Positions 50,254 to 62,700 of a stretch of 64,000 nt of DNA are shown here, in pieces. The stretch comes from Lytechinus pictus (Eukaryota > Echinodermata > Echinoidea > Temnopleuroida > Toxopneustidae), in contig NC_087253.1 in assembly GCF_037042905.1 (NCBI RefSeq), forward strand, positions 11,265,001-11,329,000, given 5' to 3'. Positions within the stretch are counted from its first letter, which is position 1, and every line of letters begins with the position of its first letter. The notes beneath the pieces are model-generated. The model was not told the DNA's origin, did not search any database, and worked only from the letters and a program-made list of their open reading frames with translations. The position numbers and the translations under genes are program-made.

Positions 50254-50683
50254 AATTTCACAAAACAGTTATATGCGCATCCTGGTCGGTATGCAAATGA
50301 GGGGACTAATGACATCACTCTCTCACTATTTCTTTTGTATTTCATTATATGAAATACTTAAATTTTCTCCTCATTGTCATGTGGAATAAAATTTTATTCC
50401 TCCCTGAACTTTGGTCATTATTGTCAAATCGGTAAAAATTGAAATATTGTATATATAATTCAAACAATAAAAAACAAAAGAAATATTGAGTGAGGGATTC
50501 ATCGACTCTCTCATTTGCATTTCAGTGAGTTGTGCATTAACAAATATAGACCCTAATGTTTTGTGAAAAATAAGAGAAATTTTAAAATGTTATAACTTTC
50601 TTATTTCATATCGGATTCTATGCTTATTTTATTTTTATTTATTGATTCAGATCAACATTTCCTGAGGTGGACTTGACCTTTAA
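50254..50683. mobile_element. Partial piggyBac-like MITE (family of 3066-3670)
   Basis: It shares GCATCCTGGTC(G/T)GTATGCAAATGAGG, ACTCTCTCATTTGCAT and the right end GGTGGACTTGACCTTTAAA with the element at 3066-3670. The left end is missing. Confidence 0.7.
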
Positions 50684-50694
50684 ATTGTAGTACC

Positions 50695-50913
50695 CACTGG
50701 CGCATCGGGGGGGGGGGCACAGCCGGCCTGTGTCCCCCTTTTGAGAGGCACAATTAAAATTTGTAATGTAAAAATACCGTTAACAGAAGTGTGCCCCCCC
50801 CCCCCCCTCTTCGAAAGTGAAGGCCCTTTTTTTTTCTTCCTTGTTTGCTTGCCAAATTTTTCCTCGGGGAAAATGTGCCCCCTATCGAAAACTCCAGATC
50901 CGCCCCTGTTATG
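50695..50913. mobile_element. Probable short hAT-like element, TSD GTAGTACC
   Basis: GTAGTACC occurs at 50687-50694 and 50914-50921. The left end reads CACTGGCGCATC and the right end holds GATCCGCCCCTG. The termini match only loosely, so this is tentative. The interior has G and C runs. Confidence 0.45.
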
Positions 50914-50921
50914 GTAGTACC

Positions 50922-51740
50922 ATGCACTGTGAAAGTAGATGAGATAAAATCAAGAAAAATGTAATAATTTGCACCCCTGTGCATACACGTACACAGCCCC
51001 GATATGATGTTGACGCCGTCTACGTCCTGTCGGCTTGCCTAGATTGGGAATTTCTAAGTATGCCGATGTCTGACTGTGTTCTGCCTTCTGGACTTTTTAA
51101 CCGGTGATTTGGACTGGAATCAATAGATTTTCGTGAGTATTTTTAGTGTAATTTGCGTTTTTGCTCTGCATTGTATTGTCCTTAGTAGTATGTATTTATC
51201 TGGATGGAATAGCTCTTTTTTATGTTCCATATTTAAGCTTTCTCCGCCGTCCGACCGACCAGGATCGGTCGCTGCACCTGACCTGTCCGAAACGCTAAGC
51301 CTAAGCCGAACCTCCCCCGTCACCACACCCACTCACTCTGGCCTCTGCAGTCCATAGCACGGCGTTGCGGATGCAAAGTTTTTCTCTCCAGTCTGTGACT
51401 GTGTTTGTGTGTTAAGTGTATGTAATTCATCCACAACACACACCCTAGGCCAAAATATCTTTCAAATATTATTGTAACTATAAAACAGTGGGCGCTAAAA
51501 ATTAAGATTTTGTTCCGAGTTTGCGAACGTTCCCGCAAATTTTAATCTTCAAAATGACCCATCGTCGAAAAAAAATCCTCTTGCCTCTGGCTCTACTCAC
51601 TCAGTCTAGATTCTAACACTACAGTTAGATCTAATGAGTAACGTAAACATGTTGAGAAAAAACAGAGCAAAAATATTGCAGGAAAGCTTAACGTGCATTT
51701 ATTTTGTCAGTGGATGATAGAAACAGATTTACTTGTTTTT
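50922..51740. other. Unassigned region upstream of the tetraspanin gene
   Basis: It contains a GC-richer stretch at 51240-51370 with CCGTCCGACCGACC and an open frame of 74 codons at 51133-51357 that I do not recognise. It could hold an upstream non-coding exon or promoter of the tetraspanin gene; nothing in the sequence proves this. Confidence 0.3.
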
Positions 51741-52205
51741 CAGTAGAGGCGCACGGCCAATATTGGAGACTGTCTCCAATGTGGGAGATTATCTCCAATA
51801 TCAGAGACTTTTGTAAAGAATTTTGGTATCCAATTTCAGAGACAGTCTCCAGTTTTGGAGGTCAATTTCCTTTGACTTTGTTTACATTTGCTGCAAAAGG
51901 CCGGCAAAAGGATTACCTTGGCGGCAAATAAAAATGTGAGAAGCAGATTCCTCATGAAAAATTACCCCTTTTCACCGTCTACTTTAAAAATTCACCGTCT
52001 ACTTTTGTTTTGATAAGGATTTTTGTTGTCAATCACACACAAAACAAATGGGCTTCTGACCTCAGTGAGACAAAATTTTGGGTGGAAAAAAATCATGTTT
52101 TTGTTGGTGTTGTTTCTTTTGTCCTTTTGCAAAGCAAGTCTCCAATGTGGGAGATTGTCTCCCCTATTGGAGAGAGTTTCCCATATTGGCCGTGTGCCTC
52201 TACTG
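51741..52205. mobile_element. Foldback element with AGTAGAGGC ends
   Basis: CAGTAGAGGCGCACGGCCAA at the left is the near inverse of the right end TTGGCCGTGTGCCTCTACTG. Inside, GTCTCCAATGTGGGAGAT recurs near both ends. A partial relative lies at 39147-39318. It is 465 bp with no coding capacity. Confidence 0.8.
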
Positions 52206-53634
52206 TTTTTGAAAAAAAAAGGGGTTCATAAATTTATGAACACCTTTATCAAATATAAAGGTGTTCATAAATTAAGAGCAACTTTGACTGGTAAACATCC
52301 GGGGGGGGGGGGGGGGGGCACTTGACCACGAAAGGCTGCGGGCGAGACAAAAAAAACGGGGGCTTTGGATTAGAAAAAAAAGGAAGGTCCTCAGAATGAT
52401 CAGGACTCGGAACGACAAATGTTTGTAAAAACGGGGGTCCTTGGAACGGTTCGCCTGCGTGTGAGTGCGTATATATGCCTCCCTATGGAACGGGCATACA
52501 TGCACAGCCATGGGCGCCGGGTGCACTTGTGCAGAGGCAATGGTCGGACAGCGCTCTGCAGGCCGCTTTTCACCAAACATGCAGCTCATTGTGATGGATC
52601 AATGTGGCTGGAACGGCGAAATATGTGCGAAGCCTTGGAACGGTTTTCTTTCTTCCCTTTTCTCGATAAGAAAATTATATGCTTTGGAATGGCTTTGTTC
52701 TTTTTCTTCCATAAGATAAAAATGCTATGCCTTGAAATGGAAATTTGAGTGTAAAATGTAAAAATGGGGGTCCTCTCCGCGGCACATGCCCACCATGGAT
52801 TACAATGTATATACTTTTTGTGTAGGCCTACACAATTTTTAGCATTTACCACAAGAAAATGACACCAGTTGTGTTTAAAGTCACTCTTATCACGAACAGC
52901 TTTATGAAACAGCCCCCCCCCCTGGTTCAGAAAGCATTAAGAGACAAACTTATGTCCAAACAAAATTAGCTTTTTGAAAAAAAATTAGAGAGTCAAAAGG
53001 GCCTAAGCTTTCGATCCTAGCAGAATCTTCGTTGGAGGCAAAATGACAAACAAATAAAGCGGAACAAACATAATATAGACCACAGAAATGCAACAGCAAC
53101 ACTAGAAACAAGGAGACAAAAAGGGCATTAGAGAGTTGCGATGACCAATCAGGTTAGAGAAGGGGATGAAAGCAAAGGAGTTGGCAGACACAAAGGGAAG
53201 TTAGTGTAAGTAAGGCCAGTAAAAGACCCTAAGGTGTGAGGGATTGAGATAATTGGAAAAGCAACATCAAACAGGATCTGGAACAAAATGGTGATAGGGG
53301 GTATGAGGAAGAGATGAATAACAAGAGAATTAGTGAGAGGTGGGTCAAACAGGTTACGAAAAAAGCCTTAGAAAGGCATAATAAACTGGTGCATAAGATG
53401 GGGGGAAAAAGGGGGGGGGGGAAATCTCAAGAATCACAGTGTTTTCTCTCTCACCTGACTTTACACATCTGAAATCCATCTGTTTGGACGAATATTTAAA
53501 CATTTTTCTTTACTTAAATATATTTTCGCCTGGTGAGTGAAGTAAGACATAGTCCAGCGGAACAACCAACGAAACAGAGACTGTTCAGCTTTTGGTCTAA
53601 CCAGACTTTTGCTATTTTCTTTCTCTTCTTCCAG
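52206..53634. other. Unassigned region with G-tracts; likely contains tetraspanin 5' intron
   Basis: An 18-nt G run near 52301, a C run near 52914 and a purine-rich stretch at 53130-53430 are visible. The end (TTTCTTTCTCTTCTTCCAG, to 53634) is a strong splice acceptor, implying an upstream 5' UTR exon that I cannot place. Confidence 0.5.
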
Positions 53635-53769
53635 ATTTGACCTGTAACCCTTGACCTGAATTGGCTTTAATTTGAATCATCAAAAATGGGGTCAAAGTAT
53701 GACAAGGAACCTTGTTGTGGGATCTCGCTGCTCAAGTATGTTCTCTTCATCTTCAATTTCTTCCTTTTG
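53635..53769 (+). CDS. Tetraspanin exon 1 (5' UTR end plus residues 1-28)
   Basis: The acceptor TTCTTCCAG at 53626-53634 opens the exon; 51 nt of 5' UTR precede the ATG at 53686. The reading MGSKYDKEPCCGISLLKYVL with juxtamembrane cysteines, likely palmitoylated as in the family, supports the start. The donor is TTG|GTAAGT. The 5' UTR holds two TGACCT half-sites eight bases apart (53640-53659). Confidence 0.88.
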
Positions 53770-56700
53770 GTAAGTCATCTGATCACCATGGAAACTTGTT
53801 GTTGGATTATTTTCATTGTTATATTTCTGAGCAACAAATTGGAAGAAAGAATGCTGATACTTGTGGTATTGCTCTGGCTGCGTTTATGCATGATTCTCTA
53901 CAAGTGTGGTGTACAATGTGTAATTTCCATTGATTTACATGTACGGTAGGCCTCCACTATGCTTGGATGATGATGATGATGGTGGTGGTGGTGGTGGTGG
54001 TGGTGGTGAGGATGATTATGACGATGATGGTGTTGGTGATGAATATGAAGAAGATGATTGTGTAATGATCACAATGATGGTGAAAATGCTGAAGATTTTG
54101 ATGATAAAAATGAAGATTACGATGCTGCTGCTGCTGCAGCTGATTGTGGTGGTTGTGATGATGATGATGATGATGGTGATAGTGCAGATACAGGAGATGA
54201 TTGTGATGAAGGTGATTATGATGATAACTTAGATGATGTCGATGATGATGATGGGGATGGTGATGTCAAATGTATCCAGAATCATTATGTCTTCGGCTAC
54301 TAAATCCTCCCGACTTGACCCCATTCCTACATGGATTTTGAAAGAAAACATTGTTCATTTATTACCATTGCTCACAAATGTAATCAATCAATCTCTTTCT
54401 ACAGGTATTTTCCCTGATCAAGCACATTCAGCAATCATCAAACCTTTTTTTGAAGAAATCAGGGTTGGATGTAAATGACATCAGTAATACATTCCTAGGT
54501 AAACTCATCGAGAAGGCGGCATGTACTCAACTAGCTGATCATATTGAATCTAATAATATTTTTGATCCTCTCCAATCTGCCTATAGGCCAGGTCACAGCA
54601 CCGAGTCAGCTCTGATCAAAGTAAAAAATGACATCATGTTTTCTCTCGACTCAAATAATGTAGTTTTTATGGTGCTGTTAGATTTATCTGCCGCGTTTGA
54701 TACTATAGATCATAACATTTTCATATCTCGGTTATTCAATAGAATAGGCATTAGGTCCACAGTCTTATCCTGGTTCCAATCATACCTGTCTGGATGGACT
54801 TCGCAAGTTGATATTGATGGCACATTGTCAAATCCCATAACTCTAGAATTTGGACTCCCTCAGGGGTCAATAGTCGGACCCATAGGCTACTCAATATATA
54901 CTCTTCCAGTTGGTGATATCATCCTAAATCACTGTATCAATTATCATTTTTATGCTGACGACATACAATTATACGTTTCTTTTGATCTGAAGACTCCTGG
55001 AGCTCTCAATAATGCACTGGTTAAACTCCAGAATTGTATATCAGATATATAAAGACAGTGGATGATAGTGAATTTAAGCTAAAATTAAATGACAAAAAAA
55101 CTGATTTTTTGTTGCGGCCTCTACTTATAACTTGCGCAATCTTCCAAATGTTCAACTTGATGTTGATGGTAGACTCATTAGACCATCAGAAAAAATACAA
55201 AACCTTGGTGTCATATTTGATTCCCGCATGTCAATGTCGTACCATATCTCTCATATCTGTAGCACAGTCACTTTTTATTTAAGGAACATTTCTAGAATCA
55301 GAAGGTTCATTGACCAGTCTGCCTGTCACAATGCTGTTCGTTCATTGGTTCTGTCTCGTATTGATTATTGCAATGGGCTCCTTTCTACAATTCCCTCTAA
55401 TCAATTAATCCGTATTCAACGACTACAAAATTGGGCAGCACGATTAATTTTACAGGTTTCCCGAGATCATCCTTCCCAACCACTCTTTAATTCTCTTCAC
55501 TGGCTTCCTTTTAAACAGAGAATTACGTTCAAATTACTCTTGATTGTCTACAAAACACTGAATAAACAGGCTCCACAGTATTTAAGTAACTGCTTGAATC
55601 TGTATACACCAACTAGAGCACTTAGGTCGGCCAGTGATCACCTTCGCCTCACATATTCATTAACTCGTACATTAGCTGGTGACAGAACTTTTACGGTGTG
55701 GGCTTCAAAATCCTGGAACGACCTGCCACTAATAATTAGACAGTCTCCAACATTAGCAATTTTCAAAAAGTCATTAAAAACTCATCTCTTTCGTACTTTG
55801 TAGTTTTTAAAATATTACATTTAATTAATTCATTGTAAGCGCTTTGGGCCTAATGGGAAAAGCGCAGTACAAATAATAAGTAATAATAATGATAATAATA
55901 ATGATGGTGATGATGATGATGATCAATGATGATGATGAAGGTGATGGTGAACATAAAGAAGATGTTTGTGATGATGATGATGGTGATGATGTTAGAGATA
56001 GGAGATGACGGAGAAGATAATGAAGATTGTGATGATGATGATTAGGATGCTGTTGCTGGTGGTGGTGGTTATGATGATGATGGTGGTGGTGGTGGTGGTG
56101 GTAGTTGATAATGATGATGGTGAAGAGGAGGTTGAGGATGATGATGGTGATGATGATGATGATGGTGATGATGTTGGAGATAGGAGAGATGACAGAGAAG
56201 GTAATGAAGATTGTGATGATGATGATAATAATGATGGTGATGCTGCTGCTGCTGATGATGAATAGGATGCTGTTGCTGCTGCTGGTGGTGGTGATGATGA
56301 TGGTGGTGGTGGTAGTGGTGGTGATAATGATGATGATGAAGAGGAGGAGGTTGAGGATGATGATGATGGTGATGATAATGATGGTGATGATGATGATGAT
56401 GATGATGATAATGATGTTGAAGACGATGATGATGATGATGAAGATGCTGATGATGATGATGATGATAATGATGGTGGTGGTGGTGGTGGTAGTTATAATT
56501 ATGATGATGATGAGATGAGGAAGAGGAGGTTGAGGATGATGATGATGGGGATGATGATGATAATGAAGCAGAAGAAGGAGATGATGATGATAATGATGAT
56601 GGAATTTCTATGCCGGTGATGATTTGACAGGGCTTTTCCTGAGGTTCAAATTTTTCATTGTGAATACAAATAAATATATATAATTTTTTGGGGAAAAATA

Positions 56701-59700
56701 GGGTATATATATGCATAGGGCAAGATAATGTTTTTCTTTTATCCTCAGATCGAGGAATGTGTATTTCACTATTACAAGCAATAAAAAATTAAAGTTCAAT
56801 TTAACAACATTTGCAATTTTTTTTTTAATATCACATTTCTTCCAATTTCCAATCTTGCAATTTTGTTTAAAACATAAACTTTTCAAATAGACAGTCAAAG
56901 TGAGCTGGAAATCAACCCATAAAGAATTAGCATGATATTTTTACTTTTTAATATCCTTTTTATATAATTTCAATAAATAATAAATTGAGTGATAACACAC
57001 AAAGATTTTAAAACATATGGCTGGAATTTTGCAAATCATACCCTTTGATAAACATCTATTCATTTTATATGGAAGTAATATTACCTTGAAAACAATATTT
57101 TCCAGAATAATCAAGCACGTTATACAATGCAGTAAGAAATTAAAATATATAGTCTCGTTGCTTGTTCATGTACACGTACATGTATGCCTACATAAACAAG
57201 TATTTAAACATGAAATGTTTGAAATAGAAATCGTGTAGTGTACATTTATAGACAAGTTATCAGGCAGACTTTGAAAAACCCCATTGGGAATCACTGAAAA
57301 TACCAAGAGACTATGATCACATCTTGAAAATGAAACCTGTGCTGTGCACTGGTACTCCCCTGTATTTGCACGGAGATACCAACCAACGGTCCATGGTATT
57401 TGTGTGCACAGTGAGTCATGACTGTAGTGTAAATTGGAGTATGATTGGTCCAGTGGCCATGCATTGCAGTGATACAGTAATTATGAGGTCATCTCGGGAC
57501 AATGCATTGTCATAAGCTGACTGCCGAAAATGTCAAGGGCGTGTTTGTTTAATCTGTAACATTAATACACCTGTACACAAAATTTAGACCTGCACAAAAA
57601 TGTACATAATGTGAATATGGTATGTTGTTCTCAATGTACAGTGTACAGTGTAGGTATTTATTGGCGATGTGATGATACCAATAAATACATTTCAATCATT
57701 TATTTTTTCCTTCTCTTTCCTAGGGAGATGGTATGAAATGCATACATGTAGCTCCCAGAAGTTTGTGAAATATTGCAAAGAAAATTTATTGGGGCATTTA
57801 TAAAAAGAAATGTGCATGTACATGTACATTTAAAGTTTTGATCAAGGACTGCTTTGTGAACAGTATGCCTAGATAAGTATGTAGGTCAGTACAGTAGATC
57901 ATTAATAAAATCATGGAGCTATGTTAAAATCAAGTGGAATGCCAAAGAAAGTGGGGAGGTCTTTTTTTTTTTTGCACACTGCAGTTGTGGGGTAGGCCGG
58001 TGTACACATCTATGTACTCCCAATCAACGATAGGTCCAGCTCATGAAATAATATTCGCTGCTAATTTATGTGTACTTGACTTGACCAAGTTGATGTGACC
58101 ATGGTTGTGACACACTGCTGAATGCATCCCCTCTGGCTCTTAATGCATTTATGATTTAATCTTGGTGATATCACCATGAGTATAAATACATGGTTAGTCT
58201 TGGAGGACAGTCAGTGTTTAGATTTTATTGTTGTACATGTAGGCCTAAAAGGCTACTTGTACATTTAAATACAGGCCTCAATCATGCACTGGTGTAAAAA
58301 AAAGAAAAGAAACAAAAATTGATCATGATTAAGTACATTTTACGTTTGTCTAAGGAATTCACTGACATAGCAACAACGTTTAATGCTTATTGATCCTATT
58401 TTACACAAACTTTTATCATTTTACACACCAATGCTTAGCACAATAATGCATTTTGAAATGTACAAACGTAGTAATTCACACTGTTCACAATCCACTTCCA
58501 CACAAACTTCATATATTGTCACCACATGTGATCTGATATGGGTCTGTTATTTTAGACTAGGCAGTATGTACATGGAGTTGGCCTGCATACCATAGATATT
58601 GAATGCCCAAATCAGGTGTGACATCAGTCATGTTATCCCACTTGGGAGCGGAGGGCTATTTTTGCCTGCCCAAGTCAGGGACAAGGGCAAAATATGAATT
58701 ATGATGATGACTGGGAAGCCCTTTGAATGGTTTATTGATCCATTTTATGCAGCTTGTAGAAAAACGCATTGATGCAGATATGCAGGAGAGAACCCACCAT
58801 CCCAGAAGGCAGAAACTACATAGGCCGACATGTGCCTGTACAAACACTTGAAAAAAATGATAAAATCAATATGTAGTTTTAATAGCTGGAACAAATTATG
58901 TGATCTACAGAAACAACTCTATTACGGTAGGCTATGATCCAATAAAAAGGAAAGATCCTGAAATGACAGTTTGATATTGTTTGAACATTCTTAAACATTG
59001 AGGAAATTTCAAATTTGATAGTTGCTCACATGTATGTATGTATTTATTTATTTATTTATTCATTTATTTATTTATTTTTATTTTATATTCACACATATTT
59101 AAACAGGTTCACAAAATCAGATATAAAATTACTGTTGTATGTGTATCCTCCCCTACTGTCATACTAAGTTTGGATGTACATTTATGGAAACTTTAACATA
59201 AACAAGGCGTACAGTACATTATCATTTTAAATAAATTGGCATATATGAACAGCAGATTTTGGTGGCATAACATTATAGATTGTGAATATTTTCACTGTTT
59301 TGTGTGAAGGAGAAGATCTTTTAAAGACTGGCCATGTAGGCCTATACTGTATGTAGTGTTTGTTGACAATGTAGATTAGCTTTGTAGTTGGCTGGATTTG
59401 TTTTAAATGACAATGTGGTAGCCTTATAGTGCACATTATTATTAAAATTAGTTATCAAACAATATGAATAATATTTACATGGGGGTCACATACAGTAGGT
59501 TACATGTTCACCACAAAATACTCCCAAACCTCTAGAAAACTAAAAAGGCCCCTGGTAATAATAGGGTCCAATATAAGTTTTGATGGCCGGTATGTATGTA
59601 CAAGGTAATTAAAAATAGGCTGGTGAGCTGAAAAAGTAGCCACAGAAATTTTTCATAATTTGTAACATTTTTTATTCTGAGATACAAAGCTGCTTTGAAT

Positions 59701-62700
59701 CATATGATGTACTTCATACTGTATTTCATGATGAAAACAAATTACTAAAGCTAGAATTTTTTCCCCCACATTTGGGGAGGTGTCGCAGTGTAGAGGGTTC
59801 GAATCCCACCCGGCGCTATTGTCCTTTGGCAAGGCACTTTACTTGTTTGTCACTCTCCACCCAGGTGTTAAATGGGTACCTGGTATGATGTGAAAGTCAA
59901 TGTGAATGTGATTAGATTGGTATGTGTGCACTGATTAATGGTTACCTGGTCAGGATACTCCCCAGGGTGTGGAGATGGTGCACTTTATGGCCCGTATTCT
60001 GAAGTCGGGTTTGATTTGAATTCTGGTTTTAAAGTTGTGGTTTAATTATGGAAAGCCAATCGTGACAGGTACATGTATCTCTAACAGTTGAATTTAATTG
60101 CATTAGCTCATTTTGTCTCTCAAATCATTCTTTATTAAACTGATTTGGAAGGATAAACACGATAGCTTTTTTTTACCATTCACGAGTTAGGATAGAGCAC
60201 TGTAAGCATAAGAAACATACAATGTAAGGGAATTTTTGACATTTTTTGGATTTCCATAATCTTTAATAGCACAGGGTTAGACCATGGTCTAAAGTTAAAC
60301 CTGACTTCAGAATACGGGCCTATGTGTGGAACAATGATGGATCCTATGACCGGGGTAATAATAATTACAATGTTAAGCCAACGTATGAAGCGCTACATGT
60401 ATATAATGTAACTATTATTATTCAATGTTATTTATATGTATTATGTAGATTGGTGGAGCGGGTGTTCTAGGCGTTGGAATCTGGACGGTCATATCAAAGT
60501 TTGATTACACCGAGGTACTATGCTCGCACGCCTACATCATCTCGACATACGCACTCATCATATCAGGGGGCGTGGTCATCATTGTTGCGGCAACCGGTTG
60601 CTATGGTGCCGTGCAGGAGGTCAAAGGTTGTCTGTTGCTGGTAAGGTTTTATATTTTTTAATGCATTTTATACCTCCAGTGTGTATGTATTTTACTCTTT
60701 CTGCAGGGCACTTTTCTCTCTATGATATATTGTTTTTTGGGGGGAGGAGGGGAGGGGGTACATGTACTATGTAGGCCTACATACTGTGTTCTTATGCTTG
60801 TGAATCTATGATTGATAATTGTTTGTTTTCTCGTCCATTACCACTACTGGGGTACGTTGCAGAAAGAGTTGCGTTTAAACGCAAGTACAAAAATCAATCG
60901 CAAGTCCAAAATGCGCGTTGTTGATTGGTTGAAAATCAAGTTGCGCATGATTTTTAGAGTTGCGTTTCATTGCAACTCTTTCTGCAACGGGCCCCTGGTT
61001 ATTGCCTTTAAAATGCTTTCCAAATACATATGTATTGTTGTGCTCAAAAGTTCCTCACCACAAAATGCACTCCTTAATGCTGAGTGTTGAATGTAGACTT
61101 GTAACAACGTTACAATGTTCGGAGAGCCCAGAGAAATGAACTTTAAAAATAAATTACATCATATTTGATCACCTGACTTCACAATTGAAAATCTAAAAGA
61201 TGGCAGAACTTGAACTGTTAAATGTGCCCAAATTTCCGGTGGGGTTTACTAACTTCTGAGCAACACTGTATTTTGAGTGCTACTAGTATTGTAAATGAAT
61301 TGAAGTTAATTGAACACATGTACCTGTAGTATCAGGGTAGTGTCACATTTGACTATCCTACATTGTATATTCCAATAGGCCCTTTGGAATCAGAGACCAG
61401 AATATGAGCATTGATATGACACTAGTGACACATGTCATGAACCTTGTCTGTACACGGTACATGAGATACACATGCATTAGAGGGGGAATTTTTCACCTAG
61501 AAGGCTGCCATTTGTTTTTTTAGGCCTAGACATGCATGCACTGTACAGGTGTACAATACATGAGAGCGGTGTTGGCTCAGTCGGTAACGCGTCTGCCCGT
61601 CGAACCAAAGATCCTGGTTCGAGTCCACCCCTGGCGGATGACTGAAGCCAGTGCGTTGTGTGTAAACGTCTCTCCCATGTTTCATAGATGCAGGCTATGT
61701 TACAATGGAAAACACTCCGTCCCTCGGATAGGACGTTAAGTGGAGGCCCCGTGTAGAGGAGAGTCACCACCTTTGCACGTTAAGAACCAACTGCACTATT
61801 CGTATATTAGGGGAAACCCCGGTGTAGTGGTCCACCTGCATTCCCCCAATCAGTTATATCGGGAGGAGAGACCTGCGGGTCATAGTGATTCAGTTCGCTT
61901 TTCGCCTCCCAGGCACAGGTGACGCCAAACAAATAATAATAAAATAATAATAATAACATTCCGCATGTATTACATGTGTCTGAATTCTTAAGTTGTGCGA
62001 TAATTTTATTACTTCATTACTTTCACTTTCACTGTCTTTCTTTCACTTCCACTCTGTCTTATAATTAATAGCCAAAAATTACAAGAACAAAAGATCAATG
62101 ATCTCGAGTCCAGGGAATAATTTTGCTTTAATACAAATTTGAATAGCAATTTTGGTCATAAGAGAAAAGCTCTCAACTAAAAGTAATGTACAGTCCTATG
62201 TCAAAATATGCTATACAAAAGACTTTATGCATAGCAGTCTTTAAAAAGTGTGGAGCAAATTGCGATGCGATACCAGGAAAATATCCCAATGTCTTTGCAT
62301 TGCTCGTTTCATCTTCATGACATTAATCATAGCATAAACATGTACATTGTTTCCTTTTGTTTGTAATAAATTTTGCCAATCATCCTTTTTTTTTTAAATT
62401 TCAGTACTTCACATTGCTGCTTCTTCTGTGTCTGATTGAGCTAGGTGTAGGTGTCTTTGTCTATTATTACAGAGGAGAGGTATGTATTAAACCTGGAAGA
62501 ATCCTTGAAGGAACATTGCCATTTTTAGGGTCACCATAGAAAGCAAATTATTGAAAATTGAAAACTTCGTTTCGTAACCAATTTTGAGGAAATTAAGAAA
62601 AAAAAATTGCTTCCCCTGATCCTCAGTGTTCTTTGAAATTTATTTCCCTCCATTCCTTTAACAGGCATGATTTTCTCCCGATTAAAAAATCAGAATTCCC

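Noticed and set aside
51133..51357. 74-codon frame upstream of the tetraspanin gene
   Set aside because: Ser/Pro/Thr-rich with no recognisable family or splice support; left as unassigned.
56005..56716. His-rich, Asp-rich and Met-rich frames over the GAT repeat
   Set aside because: Same reason: simple-sequence translation, with rival frames on both strands.
61561..61635. Possible tRNA gene
   Set aside because: Good A and B boxes but no closing acceptor stem, and it is followed by a SINE body and an AAT-rich tail.
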